From contig JAGMBO010000004.1 of NCBI GenBank assembly GCA_023129715.1, forward strand, positions 62,001 through 126,000: 64,000 bases of DNA. Reading direction: 5' to 3'. Shown piece by piece: positions 9,162 to 17,382 of this stretch. The first letter of the stretch is position 1; each line of letters opens with the position of its first letter. The notes below the pieces were generated by a model. That model was given only the letters and a program-made list of their open reading frames with translations, was not told where the DNA came from and did not search any database. Position numbers and translations under genes: made by a program. This DNA is from Candidatus Eiseniibacteriota bacterium (GTDB taxonomy: Bacteria; Eisenbacteria; RBG-16-71-46; CAIMUX01; WJJG01).

Positions 9162-9703
9162 GCGAGCCGCTCACCCTCTCCGCCGGAGCCATGCTGCTGC
9201 GCGTCGTCCTTGCCCTGGGCCTCGTCTTCGGGCTGCTGGCCGCCGTGCTCTACCTCTACCGCCGGGCGTCACGGCGGGGCACCGCGTCGGCGCGCCGTAG
9301 CCGAATCGAGATCATCGCCCAGCGTTCGCTCGGTTCGCGAACTTCGTTGGCCCTCGTCGAGGTGGCGGGGGAGGCGTTGCTGATCGGGATCACGCCGCAG
9401 CAGATCTCCGCGCTGCGAACGCTGGGGGTGCCGGCGAAGGCGCCCGGGACGGCCGCGGCGCAATCGGCGCTCGCGGTTGCGGGTGGCACCGGGCCACTGG
9501 GTGTGGGAGCGCTCGGGCGGATCGCCGGAGAAACACCGGCAGGGAACATGGCTCCGCGCCCGACGGCGCTGGGCGAGGAGGCCGCCGACTCGCCCTTCGC
9601 GGCGACCCTGCGCGGCGAGGTCCATCGCGTCGGCCGCCACCTGGCCGCAGTTCTCGCGGGAGACACCGGGCGCCGGGGGGATCCCGGGCGTGGGGAAGCC
9701 TAG
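9158..9703 (+). CDS. fliO: Flagellar biosynthesis protein FliO
   Basis: FliO is a single-pass membrane scaffold that helps assemble the FliP ring of the export gate. The 181-residue product has one N-terminal membrane helix (about residues 12-33, MLLRVVLALGLVFGLLAAVL), a basic stretch, and the small cytoplasmic FliO domain with IEIIAQRSLGSRTSLALVEV and LLIGITPQQISALR. The remainder is low-complexity. It overlaps fliN by ATGA and ends one base before the fliP start, in the fliO-fliP-fliQ-fliR order. Confidence 0.88.
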   Translation: MSEPLTLSAGAMLLRVVLALGLVFGLLAAVLYLYRRASRRGTASARRSRIEIIAQRSLGSRTSLALVEVAGEALLIGITPQQISALRTLGVPAKAPGTAAAQSALAVAGGTGPLGVGALGRIAGETPAGNMAPRPTALGEEAADSPFAATLRGEVHRVGRHLAAVLAGDTGRRGDPGRGEA

Positions 9704-9704
9704 C

Positions 9705-10451
9705 ATGCGCCCGCTCGCGCTGATCCTACTGCTCCTCGTCGCCGGCGGCTGGTTCGCCACTGCGCAGGCGGGCCCCTCGGTGACCTTCAGCCTCGATGAC
9801 CAGGGCGACGCCGATGCGGGGCCGCGCCAGGTCGCCACCGCGCTTCAAGTCCTGCTGATGATCACGGTGCTGACCGTCGCTCCCGCCCTCGTGCTGATGG
9901 TGACGGGCTTTGCGCGCATCGTCGTCGTGCTCTCCTTCGTGCGCCAGGCGCTCAGCACCCATCAGATGCCTCCCAACCAGATTCTGGTCGGGCTAGCCCT
10001 GCTGATGACCTTCTTCGTGATGAGTCCCACCTGGCACGCGGTGCACGAATCGGCCGTGCGTCCCTATCTGACCGGTGAGCTCTCCGCCGATCAGGCGCTG
10101 AAAGAGGGGACCGGGCCGCTGCGGGACTTCATGCTCGAACAGACGCGCGAGAGGGATCTGAAGCTCTTTGCCGGCATGGCGGCGATCGAACAGCCCGAGG
10201 GCCCCGAGCAGCTTCCGCTGACCGTCGTCATCCCCGCCTTCATGATCAGCGAGCTGCGCACCGCCTTCCAGATGGGGTTCGTCATCTATCTGCCCTTCCT
10301 GATCGTCGACATGGTGATCGCCAGCGTACTGATGTCGATGGGGATGCTCATGCTGCCGCCGGCGATGATCTCTCTGCCCTTCAAGATCCTGCTCTTCGTA
10401 CTCGTCGACGGATGGCATCTCGTGGTCAGTAGTCTGGTGCGCAGCTTCTGA
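9705..10451 (+). CDS. fliP: Flagellar type III export gate protein FliP
   Basis: FliP forms the pentameric core of the export gate. The 248-residue product starts with a cleavable-looking signal peptide (LALILLLLVAGGWFATAQA), as FliP does, followed by four membrane helices. Diagnostic blocks include GFARIVVVLSFVRQALSTHQ, MPPNQILVGLALLMTFFVMS and PAFMISELRTAFQMGFVIYL. The ATG at 9705 was chosen because it places the signal peptide at the N-terminus and follows the fliO stop directly; longer in-frame starts would read through fliO. Confidence 0.97.
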   Translation: MRPLALILLLLVAGGWFATAQAGPSVTFSLDDQGDADAGPRQVATALQVLLMITVLTVAPALVLMVTGFARIVVVLSFVRQALSTHQMPPNQILVGLALLMTFFVMSPTWHAVHESAVRPYLTGELSADQALKEGTGPLRDFMLEQTRERDLKLFAGMAAIEQPEGPEQLPLTVVIPAFMISELRTAFQMGFVIYLPFLIVDMVIASVLMSMGMLMLPPAMISLPFKILLFVLVDGWHLVVSSLVRSF

Positions 10452-10519
10452 GGATCCAAGACATGAGCGGAACGCTCCAAGAACCCGTTCGGCAATAGGT
10501 TACGAAAGGGAATCAATCG

Positions 10520-10786
10520 ATGACCGCAACCGATGCGATTGCCCTCTTCCAGCAGGCGTTGATGCTGGCGCTGATGGTCGCCGGTCCGATGCTGCTCTTC
10601 GGCCTGATCGCCGGCTTGCTGGTCTCGGTTTTCCAAGCGGTGACCCAAGTCCATGAGATGACGCTGACCTTCATCCCGAAGATCCTCGCCGTGCTGCTCA
10701 GCCTATTCCTCTTCCTCCCCTGGATGGTCAACCACATCCTCGACTTCAGCACACGGCTGCTCGGTGGGCTGGATGGGTTCCGCTGA
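10520..10786 (+). CDS. fliQ: Flagellar type III export gate protein FliQ
   Basis: FliQ is a small two-helix subunit of the export gate. The 88-residue product has two membrane helices (about 15-38 and 52-72) and the conserved motif VSVFQAVTQVHEMTLTFIPK between them. Length is exactly that of the family. The stop shares a base with the fliR start (TGATG), so the two are translationally coupled. A 68-base spacer separates it from fliP. Confidence 0.97.
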   Translation: MTATDAIALFQQALMLALMVAGPMLLFGLIAGLLVSVFQAVTQVHEMTLTFIPKILAVLLSLFLFLPWMVNHILDFSTRLLGGLDGFR

Positions 10787-11556
10787 TGTTGCTCTTCACG
10801 CTGCAAGGCGCCGAGGCCTTCGGGCTGCTCCTGGTCAGGTGCATCAGCTTCTTCATCGCCGGTCCCATTTTCGCCCAGCGGGGCATCCCTGCGCACATTA
10901 AGATCATGCTCGGTGCCGCCTGCACGTTGCTGCTCTGGCCGCTCGTTCCATCTGCCGATCTGCCCGCGGCCGGTAGTCTCATCGCCTTCCTCATCGCCGT
11001 CGCGGGGGAGACCTTCCTCGGCATCCTGCTCGGACTCGCCGCCGCCCTGCCCTTCGCCGGCCTGCGGATGGCCGGATCCCTGGTCGGCGTTCAGATGGGT
11101 TTCGGGATCGTCAACGTCTGGAGCCCCCAGGATGAGGGGCAGGTCTCGATCATCGGTGGGTTCTACGGGATCCTTGCCCTGATCCTCTTCCTGGTCCTCG
11201 ATGGGCACCACCTGCTGCTGCGGGCGATGGGCATGAGTCTGAAGGTCGTCCCGCTCGGCGGAGCGCTGTTCTCGGCCCCCCTGCTGGCCCAGATCGTCGG
11301 AATGGCGGGGAGCCTCTTCGTCGTGGCGGTGGCGGTCGGCGGGCCGCTGATCGCTGTCCTGTTTCTGGCCGATGCTGCCATGGGATTTGTCGCCCGCACG
11401 GTGCCCCAGATGAACATCTTCATCGTCGGATTTCCGGTAAAGATCGGCCTGGGATTGCTGGGAATCGCCGTAACCCTCCCATTTTTCAACAGAACCGTCG
11501 GACACCTGATCTCCGGCATCGAGCACGATTTGTTACTGCTTCTTGCTGGCATGTAG
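10786..11556 (+). CDS. fliR: Flagellar type III export gate protein FliR
   Basis: FliR is the single-copy subunit that completes the FliP-FliQ-FliR export gate. The 256-residue product is very hydrophobic with about six membrane segments and carries family features such as GLRMAGSLVGVQMGFGIVNV and FIVGFPVKIGLGLLGIAVTL. Its start overlaps the fliQ stop. A terminator-like hairpin with a T-run overlaps its 3' end, so it may be the last gene of the first flagellar transcript. Confidence 0.95.
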   Translation: MLLFTLQGAEAFGLLLVRCISFFIAGPIFAQRGIPAHIKIMLGAACTLLLWPLVPSADLPAAGSLIAFLIAVAGETFLGILLGLAAALPFAGLRMAGSLVGVQMGFGIVNVWSPQDEGQVSIIGGFYGILALILFLVLDGHHLLLRAMGMSLKVVPLGGALFSAPLLAQIVGMAGSLFVVAVAVGGPLIAVLFLADAAMGFVARTVPQMNIFIVGFPVKIGLGLLGIAVTLPFFNRTVGHLISGIEHDLLLLLAGM

Positions 11557-11572
11557 GTTGCCAGGCCTTTTT
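11546..11572 (+). terminator. Candidate intrinsic terminator after fliR
   Basis: CTGGCA (11546-11551) and TGCCAG (11559-11564) form a 6-bp stem with a 7-base loop, followed after GCC by five T (11568-11572). The hairpin covers the fliR stop codon. It is the only hairpin in the window that is followed by a T-run. The stem is short, so termination may be partial. Confidence 0.5.
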
Positions 11573-11573
11573 G

Positions 11574-11619
11574 AGCGCCCGTGCGCCATCCCGGAGGGGA
11601 AGCGCCCGCGCGCCATCCC
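11574..11619 (+). repeat. 19-base direct repeat in the fliR-flhB gap
   Basis: Two copies of AGCGCCC(G)(T/C)GCGCCATCCC lie at 11574-11592 and 11601-11619, with one mismatch and a 27-base period, in the 142-base spacer between fliR and flhB. A C/G-rich run follows. No gene is visible in this spacer. The role is unknown; paired sites for a regulator of the flhB operon are possible but not shown. Confidence 0.6.
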
Positions 11620-11698
11620 CCGGGGGGGGGCTGCAGTGCCGGCCCGCTCCAGCGGCGGGAAGAGTTTTCGCCCGAACCGAGTCTGAGCAGGAGCCAAG

Positions 11699-12781
11699 AT
11701 GCCCGAGGCCGCCTTTCACGAACGGACCGAGCCCGCCACGCCGCGGCGGCGGCGGCAGGCCCGGGAAGAGGGAAAGGTCGCCCGCAGCCAGGAAGTCAAT
11801 TCCGCCTTCATCCTTCTGGCCAGCTTGGGGGTACTCGCCCTGGCCGGTCCCTTCATGCTCCGGCGCATGATGGGCCTGACCCGCGCGATTCTCGGCGCCA
11901 CCGGGCAGGTCGATCTGCGCGCCGATCTCCTGATGGGCTATTTCAGCCAGGGACTCCCGGAAGTGCTGCTGACCCTCGTCCCGCTTGCCGGCACCGTCCT
12001 GGCCGTCGGCCTGCTGGTCAATTTCGCCCAGGTCGGTCTGGTCTTTAGCTGGAAGCCGCTGGCGCCGCGTCTCGATGCGCTGAGCCCGACGCGCGGCGTC
12101 GGCCGCATCTTCTCGAAGCGCGGCGCGGTCGAGTTGCTGAAATCCCTGATCAAGATCGCCCTGATCGGCGGAATCGCCTACGTGACCCTGCGCGAGGAGA
12201 TCCCGCGGATCAATGCGTTGCTCGGCGCCGATCCGTTGCCTCTCTACGGCTACGCCGCCACGGTGGTGCTCAAGCTCGGCCTGCGCGTCGCGCTGGTGAT
12301 GATCGGCCTGGCGATCGCCGACTACGCCTTCCAGCGCTGGGACTTCGAGCGCAGCATCATGATGAGTCACCGCGAGGTGGAAGAAGAGCTGCGCCACACC
12401 GAGGGAGATCCCCGGGTGCGCGCACGGGTGCGCGCCGTCCAACGCGAGATCTCAAGGCGCCGGATGATGGAGAACGTCAAGACCGCCGACATCGTCGTCA
12501 CCAACCCGACCCGCGTGGCGGTGGCGCTGCGTTACGAGCGCCAGTCGATGGATGCGCCGAAGGTCGTCGCCAAGGGCGAGCGACTCCTGGCGCAACGGAT
12601 CAAGGATCTCGCGCGCAAGCACGGCGTGCCGGTCGTCGAGGACCGCCCGCTGGCTCGCATGCTCCTGCGGGTCGAGATCGATGCCGAGATTCCCGTGACC
12701 CTCTATCGCGCCGTCGCCGAGCTGCTCGCTTATGTCTTCCGGCTCAGGCAGCAGCGCTACAGCGTGGCGCACCCGGCCTAG
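11699..12781 (+). CDS. flhB: Flagellar export substrate-switch protein FlhB (NPTR variant)
   Basis: FlhB switches export specificity from hook to filament proteins after cleaving itself. The 360-residue product has the normal start (ERTEPATPRRRRQAREEGKV), four membrane helices and a cytoplasmic domain. The autocleavage site normally reads NPTH-YAVAL; here it reads NPTR-VAVAL at residues 269-277. The scissile Asn269-Pro270 pair and Thr271 are kept but the His is Arg. DLARKHGVPVVEDRPLARML follows as in the family. A terminator-like element and a direct repeat lie just upstream, so a separate promoter is likely. Confidence 0.95.
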   Translation: MPEAAFHERTEPATPRRRRQAREEGKVARSQEVNSAFILLASLGVLALAGPFMLRRMMGLTRAILGATGQVDLRADLLMGYFSQGLPEVLLTLVPLAGTVLAVGLLVNFAQVGLVFSWKPLAPRLDALSPTRGVGRIFSKRGAVELLKSLIKIALIGGIAYVTLREEIPRINALLGADPLPLYGYAATVVLKLGLRVALVMIGLAIADYAFQRWDFERSIMMSHREVEEELRHTEGDPRVRARVRAVQREISRRRMMENVKTADIVVTNPTRVAVALRYERQSMDAPKVVAKGERLLAQRIKDLARKHGVPVVEDRPLARMLLRVEIDAEIPVTLYRAVAELLAYVFRLRQQRYSVAHPA

Positions 12782-12797
12782 GAGGTAGGGAAGCACG

Positions 12798-14855
12798 ATG
12801 GCGACCAGCCGACTACAGCAACGCAGCGACCTGCTCCTCGCGGCGGGCGTGCTGCTCGTGCTGGCGGTGATGATGATTCCGGTGCCGGCGGCGATGCTCG
12901 ACCTGCTGCTGGTCGCCAATCTCGGCTGCGCGCTGCTGATCCTCTCCCTGACGATCTACGTGCAGCGGCCGCTGAACTTCAATGCCTTCCCGACCGTGCT
13001 CTTGCTGGCGACTCTCTTCCGACTCGCCCTCAACGTCGCCACCACCCGCCAGATCCTGCTCCATGGCTATGGGGGGAAGGTGATCGCCGCCTTCGGCAGT
13101 TTCGTCATTGGAGGCAACTACGCGGTCGGGGCGGTCGCCTTCTTGATTCTGGTCGTCATTCAGTTCCTGGTGATCACCAAGGGCGCCCAGCGCATCGCCG
13201 AGGTCACCGCGCGCTTCACCCTCGATGCGATGCCGGGACGCCAGATGGCGATCGACGCCGACTTGAATGCGGGGCTGATCGACGAGCATGAAGCGCGCCG
13301 CCGCCGCCAGGAAATCTCCCAACAAGCCGACTTCCATGGCGCCATGGATGGAGCGGCCAAGTTCGTGCGCGGCGATGCCGTCGCGGCGATCGTGATTACT
13401 CTGATCAACATCCTTGGCGGATTCGTCATCGGAATGGTGCAACTCAACATGAGTCTCGGCGAGGCGCTGCGGACCTTCACGATGCTGACCATCGGTGACG
13501 GTCTCGTCGCCCAGATTCCGGCGCTGATCGTCTCGACCGCCTCGGGCATCCTGGTCACCCGCACCGAGGGACAACGGCATCTCGGCGAGGAGCTCTTCCA
13601 TCAAATGCTCGGTGAGGCCCGCGCGCCCCTGGTTGCCGCCGGGATCCTCTTCCTGCTCGGCTGCGTGCCGGCGCTGCCCCTGGTGCCCTTCTGGCTGCTG
13701 GCGGCCCTCGCCGCCGCCGCCGGGATGCTCGCCCGCCGCGAGCAGCAGCGCAGCGCGGCGGTGCAACGCGAGGAGGCGGCCAAGCCGGCTGAGGGACCCG
13801 AGCCCGCCGAGCAGCTCCTGCAACTCGACGAACTGGAGATCGAGATTGGCTTCGGCTTGATTCCCCTGGTCGATGAGTCGGCCGGGGGTGATCTGCTCCA
13901 CCGGGTGACACTGACCCGCCGCCAGATCGCGCACGAGCTCGGTTTCATCGTCGCGCCGGTGCGCATTCGGGACAACGTGCGTCTGAACGCCGAGAGCTAC
14001 GTGATCAAGATGCGCGGCGAAGAGATCGCCCGCGGCGAGCTGGTCATGGGTCGCCTGCTGGCGATGGGGCCGGCGGCGAATGGCGGCAAGATCATCGGTC
14101 TGAAGGTGCAGGAGCCGGTCTTCGGCCTCCCCGCCGTGTGGATCACCCCCGAGCAGCAGAGCGACGCCGAGCGCGAGGGGTTGACGGTCGTCGAGCCGGG
14201 CGCGGTGCTGGCCACACACCTGACCGAGGTCGTGCGGACCCACGCCGGCGAGCTCCTCACCCGCCAGGATGTCCAGGTGCTGATCGATGCGGTCAAGGCG
14301 ACCCATCCGGCGCTGGTCGAAGAACTGATTCCCAACCTGCTCACCTTGAGTGGTGTGCAGCAGGTGCTCAAGCGCCTGCTACGCGAGCAGGTCTCGATCC
14401 GTGACCTGGTCACCATCCTCGAGGTCCTTGCCGACACCGTCCCGGCGGTCAAGGATCTCGACGCTCTGGTCGAGCGCTGCCGCGAGGCGCTTGGGCGCAC
14501 GCTCGTGCGGCCCTACCGTGACGAGCGCGGCCGGCTCTCGGTCGTGACCCTCGATCCGAAGTTGGAACAGAGGTTGAGTGAGTCGATCGTGCCCGCCCAG
14601 GAGGGGCGCCAGCAGCTGCTGCTCGATTCGGCGCGCTCGCAACGGCTCGTGGCCGGCATCTCCGAGGCGGTGCAAACCGCACTCGCGGTGGCCCAGCATC
14701 CGATCCTGCTCTGCAGCGAGTACCTCCGTCCCCACCTGCGTGACTTCATCGCCCGCTTCATCCCGCAAATCGTGGTGCTCTCCTACCCGGAGGTGACCCA
14801 GGCGGCGACGGTGCAGACGGTGGCGACGGTCAAGGGTGAGAGTCTCGCCGCCTAG
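12798..14855 (+). CDS. flhA: Flagellar export gate protein FlhA
   Basis: FlhA is the large nonameric export component that drives substrate entry and docks chaperones. The 685-residue product has eight membrane helices in its first half, the FHIPEP signature region (QRPLNFNAFPTVLLLATLFR and LNVATTRQILL), the cytoplasmic loop with RFTLDAMPGRQMAIDADLNA, and the large C-terminal cytoplasmic domain including LVEELIPNLLTLSGVQQVLK. Length is typical. ATG at 12798 follows GGAGG and lies 16 bases after flhB. Confidence 0.98.
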   Translation: MATSRLQQRSDLLLAAGVLLVLAVMMIPVPAAMLDLLLVANLGCALLILSLTIYVQRPLNFNAFPTVLLLATLFRLALNVATTRQILLHGYGGKVIAAFGSFVIGGNYAVGAVAFLILVVIQFLVITKGAQRIAEVTARFTLDAMPGRQMAIDADLNAGLIDEHEARRRRQEISQQADFHGAMDGAAKFVRGDAVAAIVITLINILGGFVIGMVQLNMSLGEALRTFTMLTIGDGLVAQIPALIVSTASGILVTRTEGQRHLGEELFHQMLGEARAPLVAAGILFLLGCVPALPLVPFWLLAALAAAAGMLARREQQRSAAVQREEAAKPAEGPEPAEQLLQLDELEIEIGFGLIPLVDESAGGDLLHRVTLTRRQIAHELGFIVAPVRIRDNVRLNAESYVIKMRGEEIARGELVMGRLLAMGPAANGGKIIGLKVQEPVFGLPAVWITPEQQSDAEREGLTVVEPGAVLATHLTEVVRTHAGELLTRQDVQVLIDAVKATHPALVEELIPNLLTLSGVQQVLKRLLREQVSIRDLVTILEVLADTVPAVKDLDALVERCREALGRTLVRPYRDERGRLSVVTLDPKLEQRLSESIVPAQEGRQQLLLDSARSQRLVAGISEAVQTALAVAQHPILLCSEYLRPHLRDFIARFIPQIVVLSYPEVTQAATVQTVATVKGESLAA

Positions 14856-14875
14856 GCGAGGGGAGTGCGAGAGCG

Positions 14876-16198
14876 ATGAAGATCCAGCGATTCACGGCCG
14901 GCAGCATGGCGGAGGCGCTCGCGGCGGTGCGCCGCGCCCTCGGTCCCGATGCCGTGATTCTGGAGGCCGAGGCGGCGAGAGGGGCCGGGAGGGACGCGCG
15001 GGTGATCGTCCTCGCGGCGGCCGACCGGCATCCCCAGACCGTGCATCCCGTAGACGCGGCGGCCGACCGGCATCCCCACACCGCGCATCCCCCAGACGCG
15101 ACGGCGCGGTCGCGGCCGCGGGTGACCAGCCTCGACCGCCGGCGCGTGGGGACGCCGCCGACGGCGGACGCTGCTCCGCAGGAAGAGGCAGCTCGGCTGC
15201 GCCAGCGCCTCGAACACCTGAGCCGCCTGGTGACCAGCGATCACTTCTCGCGCATTCCGCTCCCGCTGCGCGATCTCTACTTCGATTTGGTCGCGGCGGA
15301 AGTCGACTCGAACCTCGCCTTCGCGCTGCTCGAAGAGATTGCTGAACGCGGGCCGGTCAGCCTGGTAGGCGATCTCGATCTGGCCCCGTTGCGCCGGCGT
15401 CTCTGCGACCTGCTCGCCGAGCCGGCGCGCTTGCCGGCCGGCACGGCCGGGGATGTCCTCCTCCTCGTCGGGCCGCCGGGCGCCGGAAAGACGACGCTCG
15501 CCGCCGCGCTGGCGATCCGCGCCCGACAGCGCGGATTGGTGCCTGGATTGATCTCGCTCGACACCTTCCGGGCGGCGGGCGGACGGGCCTTGGCCCACTA
15601 CGCCGGGGTACTCGGAGTGCCGTGTGCGACCCTGGCCGGGCCCGAGGATCTGGCGGCCGGAGCGCCCGCCTGGCGGGAGGGATGCGACGTGCTGATTCTC
15701 GACGCTCCCGGCCTCGTGCGCGATGACCGGGAGGCGCTCGAGGAACTTGAGCGCTGCACTGCCGCGCTGCCCGCCGCCACCGCTCACGCGGTCCTGCCCG
15801 CGACGATGAAGGTCCGCGATCTGGCGGCCGCCCTGGATTCGCTCGCCGGCCTGGATCCAAAGACGCTTCTGTTCACACGACTCGATGAAACAAGCAGTTA
15901 CGGCGGTATCTTGAGTCTTTCTCTGAAGGCACGCCTGCCCGTCTCCTACCTCCAGTGGGGACGCGATGTGGCTGGCATGATCGAGGCAGCGACGCCCGAG
16001 CGGATCGTCGATCTAGTACTCGGTAAAGGCGCGCCGGTGGAGCGCGTCCCGGTGGCCCCCGCCCGCCGGCTCGATCCGGCAGCGGCTCGTGGTGCGCACG
16101 GTGAGGGAACCGCTCCGCGCCGCCGTGCCCGCCGCAGCAGGGTGCGGCCGGGCGGTGCCCGGCACGAGGCCTTCCGCCAGACAGGAATCATCCGATGA
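14876..16198 (+). CDS. flhF: SRP-like flagellar GTPase FlhF (diverged G motifs)
   Basis: FlhF is an SRP-family GTPase that sets flagellar position, usually polar, with FlhG as its activator. The 440-residue product has the FlhF N-terminus (MKIQRFTAGSMAEALAAVRR) and P-loop (GPPGAGKT, about residues 199-206). Other GTPase motifs differ from the norm: DTFRAAGGRAL for DTYRxAAxEQL, LDAPGL for DTAGR, and TRLDET for TKLDE. A linker contains two 14-residue repeats. The C-terminus has a long basic tail. Four bases overlap flhG. Identity is secure from order and ends; the catalytic state is uncertain. Confidence 0.92.
   Translation: MKIQRFTAGSMAEALAAVRRALGPDAVILEAEAARGAGRDARVIVLAAADRHPQTVHPVDAAADRHPHTAHPPDATARSRPRVTSLDRRRVGTPPTADAAPQEEAARLRQRLEHLSRLVTSDHFSRIPLPLRDLYFDLVAAEVDSNLAFALLEEIAERGPVSLVGDLDLAPLRRRLCDLLAEPARLPAGTAGDVLLLVGPPGAGKTTLAAALAIRARQRGLVPGLISLDTFRAAGGRALAHYAGVLGVPCATLAGPEDLAAGAPAWREGCDVLILDAPGLVRDDREALEELERCTAALPAATAHAVLPATMKVRDLAAALDSLAGLDPKTLLFTRLDETSSYGGILSLSLKARLPVSYLQWGRDVAGMIEAATPERIVDLVLGKGAPVERVPVAPARRLDPAAARGAHGEGTAPRRRARRSRVRPGGARHEAFRQTGIIR
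15017..15100 (+). repeat. 42-base tandem duplication inside flhF
   Basis: Units at 15017-15058 and 15059-15100 differ at four positions and each encode a 14-residue segment of the form AADRHPxTxHPxDA in the FlhF linker between the N-terminal and NG domains. The frame is kept. Confidence 0.9.
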
Positions 16199-17022
16199 AC
16201 TTCCATGCGCCACAGACGGTGGGGCCCCTCTCGGTCGCTTTCCTCAGCGGAAAGGGCGGCGTCGGCAAGAGCAACCTGGTCGCCAACCTCGCCATCCTGA
16301 TGGCCGAAATGGGCCAGCGCACGCTCGTCCTCGATGGGGATCTCGGGCTTGCCAATGTCGATCTACTGCTCGGGCTCGTGCCTCAGCAGACGCTCCTCGA
16401 CGTCGTCGAGGGGCGCTGCCGCCTCGAGGAGATCCTGCTCCGGGGACCTGCGGGCATCGAGATCCTGCCCGCCTCGTCGGGAGTGGAGAAGATGGCTGAT
16501 TTGGACGATTACCGAAGAGAAGTCCTCTTGCGCTCTCTGGAAGCCGTCGCCCGCGATCGGGATGTCCTGCTGATCGACACCGGCTCGGGCATTCATCGCC
16601 AGAGCCTTCGTTTGGGACAGGCGGCGGACGAAATCGTGGTGGTCACAACGCCGGAACCGCCGGCGTTTGCCGACGCCTACGCGATGCTCAAGGTACTCAG
16701 TGGCCGGCCGATCAACCGCTTCCCGGGACTGGTGGTCAACATGGCCCGCACGACGGATGAGGCGCTGCGCATCACCCGCCGTCTTCAGCGCGTTGCTCGG
16801 CGGTTCCTCGGCCAGGCCCCCGAGCTCTATGGCGTGATCTTGGCCGACGAGACCGTCGGGCGCGCAGTGCGGGAGCGGCAGGCCTTGGTGCGGGGCTATC
16901 CCACCGCCCGGGCGGTGGCCGGGATGCGGGCGCTGGCCCAGCGCCTCATGGGGTTGAGCGCCGGAGTCGGCGACGAGGCGGGGGGTGAGCCCGCCTCGCT
17001 GTCTGCTGCGGCGATGAGGTAG
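16195..17022 (+). CDS. flhG: MinD-like flagellar number regulator FlhG/FleN
   Basis: FlhG is a ParA/MinD-type ATPase that limits flagellar number and stimulates FlhF. The deviant Walker A KGGVGKS is at residues 20-26, followed by LDGDLGLANVDLLLGL and later LLIDTGSGI for Walker B. The membrane-targeting helix expected near the C-terminus is replaced here by a small-residue tail (GEPASLSAAAMR), so membrane association is unclear. The 275-residue length is normal. The start overlaps the flhF stop by four bases. Confidence 0.95.
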   Translation: MNFHAPQTVGPLSVAFLSGKGGVGKSNLVANLAILMAEMGQRTLVLDGDLGLANVDLLLGLVPQQTLLDVVEGRCRLEEILLRGPAGIEILPASSGVEKMADLDDYRREVLLRSLEAVARDRDVLLIDTGSGIHRQSLRLGQAADEIVVVTTPEPPAFADAYAMLKVLSGRPINRFPGLVVNMARTTDEALRITRRLQRVARRFLGQAPELYGVILADETVGRAVRERQALVRGYPTARAVAGMRALAQRLMGLSAGVGDEAGGEPASLSAAAMR

Positions 17023-17024
17023 GT

Positions 17025-17306
17025 ATGCACGCGTGGATCCGATCGTGGGCGCAGATTTTCGGCGTCGCGGGAGCGGCGCTGATGATGGTGGCCGGTGTGG
17101 CGCTGGGTCTCAGCGTTCCGGCGATCGTGCTGCGCAGCCTGGTCGTGGGCGGCGTGCTCTATGCAGCGGTTCTGATCCTCGGTCGTCTGGTGGGTCATGC
17201 CCTCCTGCGGGTCATCGTGACGCAACGTGTTGCCCACGAGAACCACGCGCAGACGGGGTCTGATGGGGGTGCGGCCGGGCTGGATGAGCAGAAACGCGCC
17301 GCCTAG
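17025..17306 (+). CDS. Small two-helix membrane protein of the flhFG-fliA region
   Basis: The 93-residue protein has two membrane helices (about residues 10-32 and 37-60) and a short polar C-terminus. I do not recognise a named family. It starts two bases after the flhG stop and is co-oriented with fliA, so it is most likely co-transcribed with the flagellar genes. Small membrane proteins occupy this slot in other bacteria too, but no function is assigned here. Confidence 0.7.
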   Translation: MHAWIRSWAQIFGVAGAALMMVAGVALGLSVPAIVLRSLVVGGVLYAAVLILGRLVGHALLRVIVTQRVAHENHAQTGSDGGAAGLDEQKRAA

Positions 17307-17315
17307 CGGCGCGTT
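17293..17315 (+). terminator. Perfect hairpin at the end of the small membrane gene
   Basis: AACGCGCCGC (17293-17302) and GCGGCGCGTT (17306-17315) form a 10-bp perfect stem around a 3-base loop that holds part of the stop codon. A second GC-rich inverted repeat follows near 17322-17345. There is no T-run, so it could attenuate, stabilise the upstream mRNA end or limit read-through into fliA rather than act as a classical terminator. Confidence 0.45.
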
Positions 17316-17382
17316 GCGTCTCGCGCGGCCGGCGGGCCGGCGCGGGACGCCGGACAGCACGACAACTGACAGCGGAGGAAAC

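Noticed and set aside
15017-15100. CRISPR-like repeat
   Set aside because: Two adjacent 42-base units without spacers, inside the flhF reading frame and frame-preserving.
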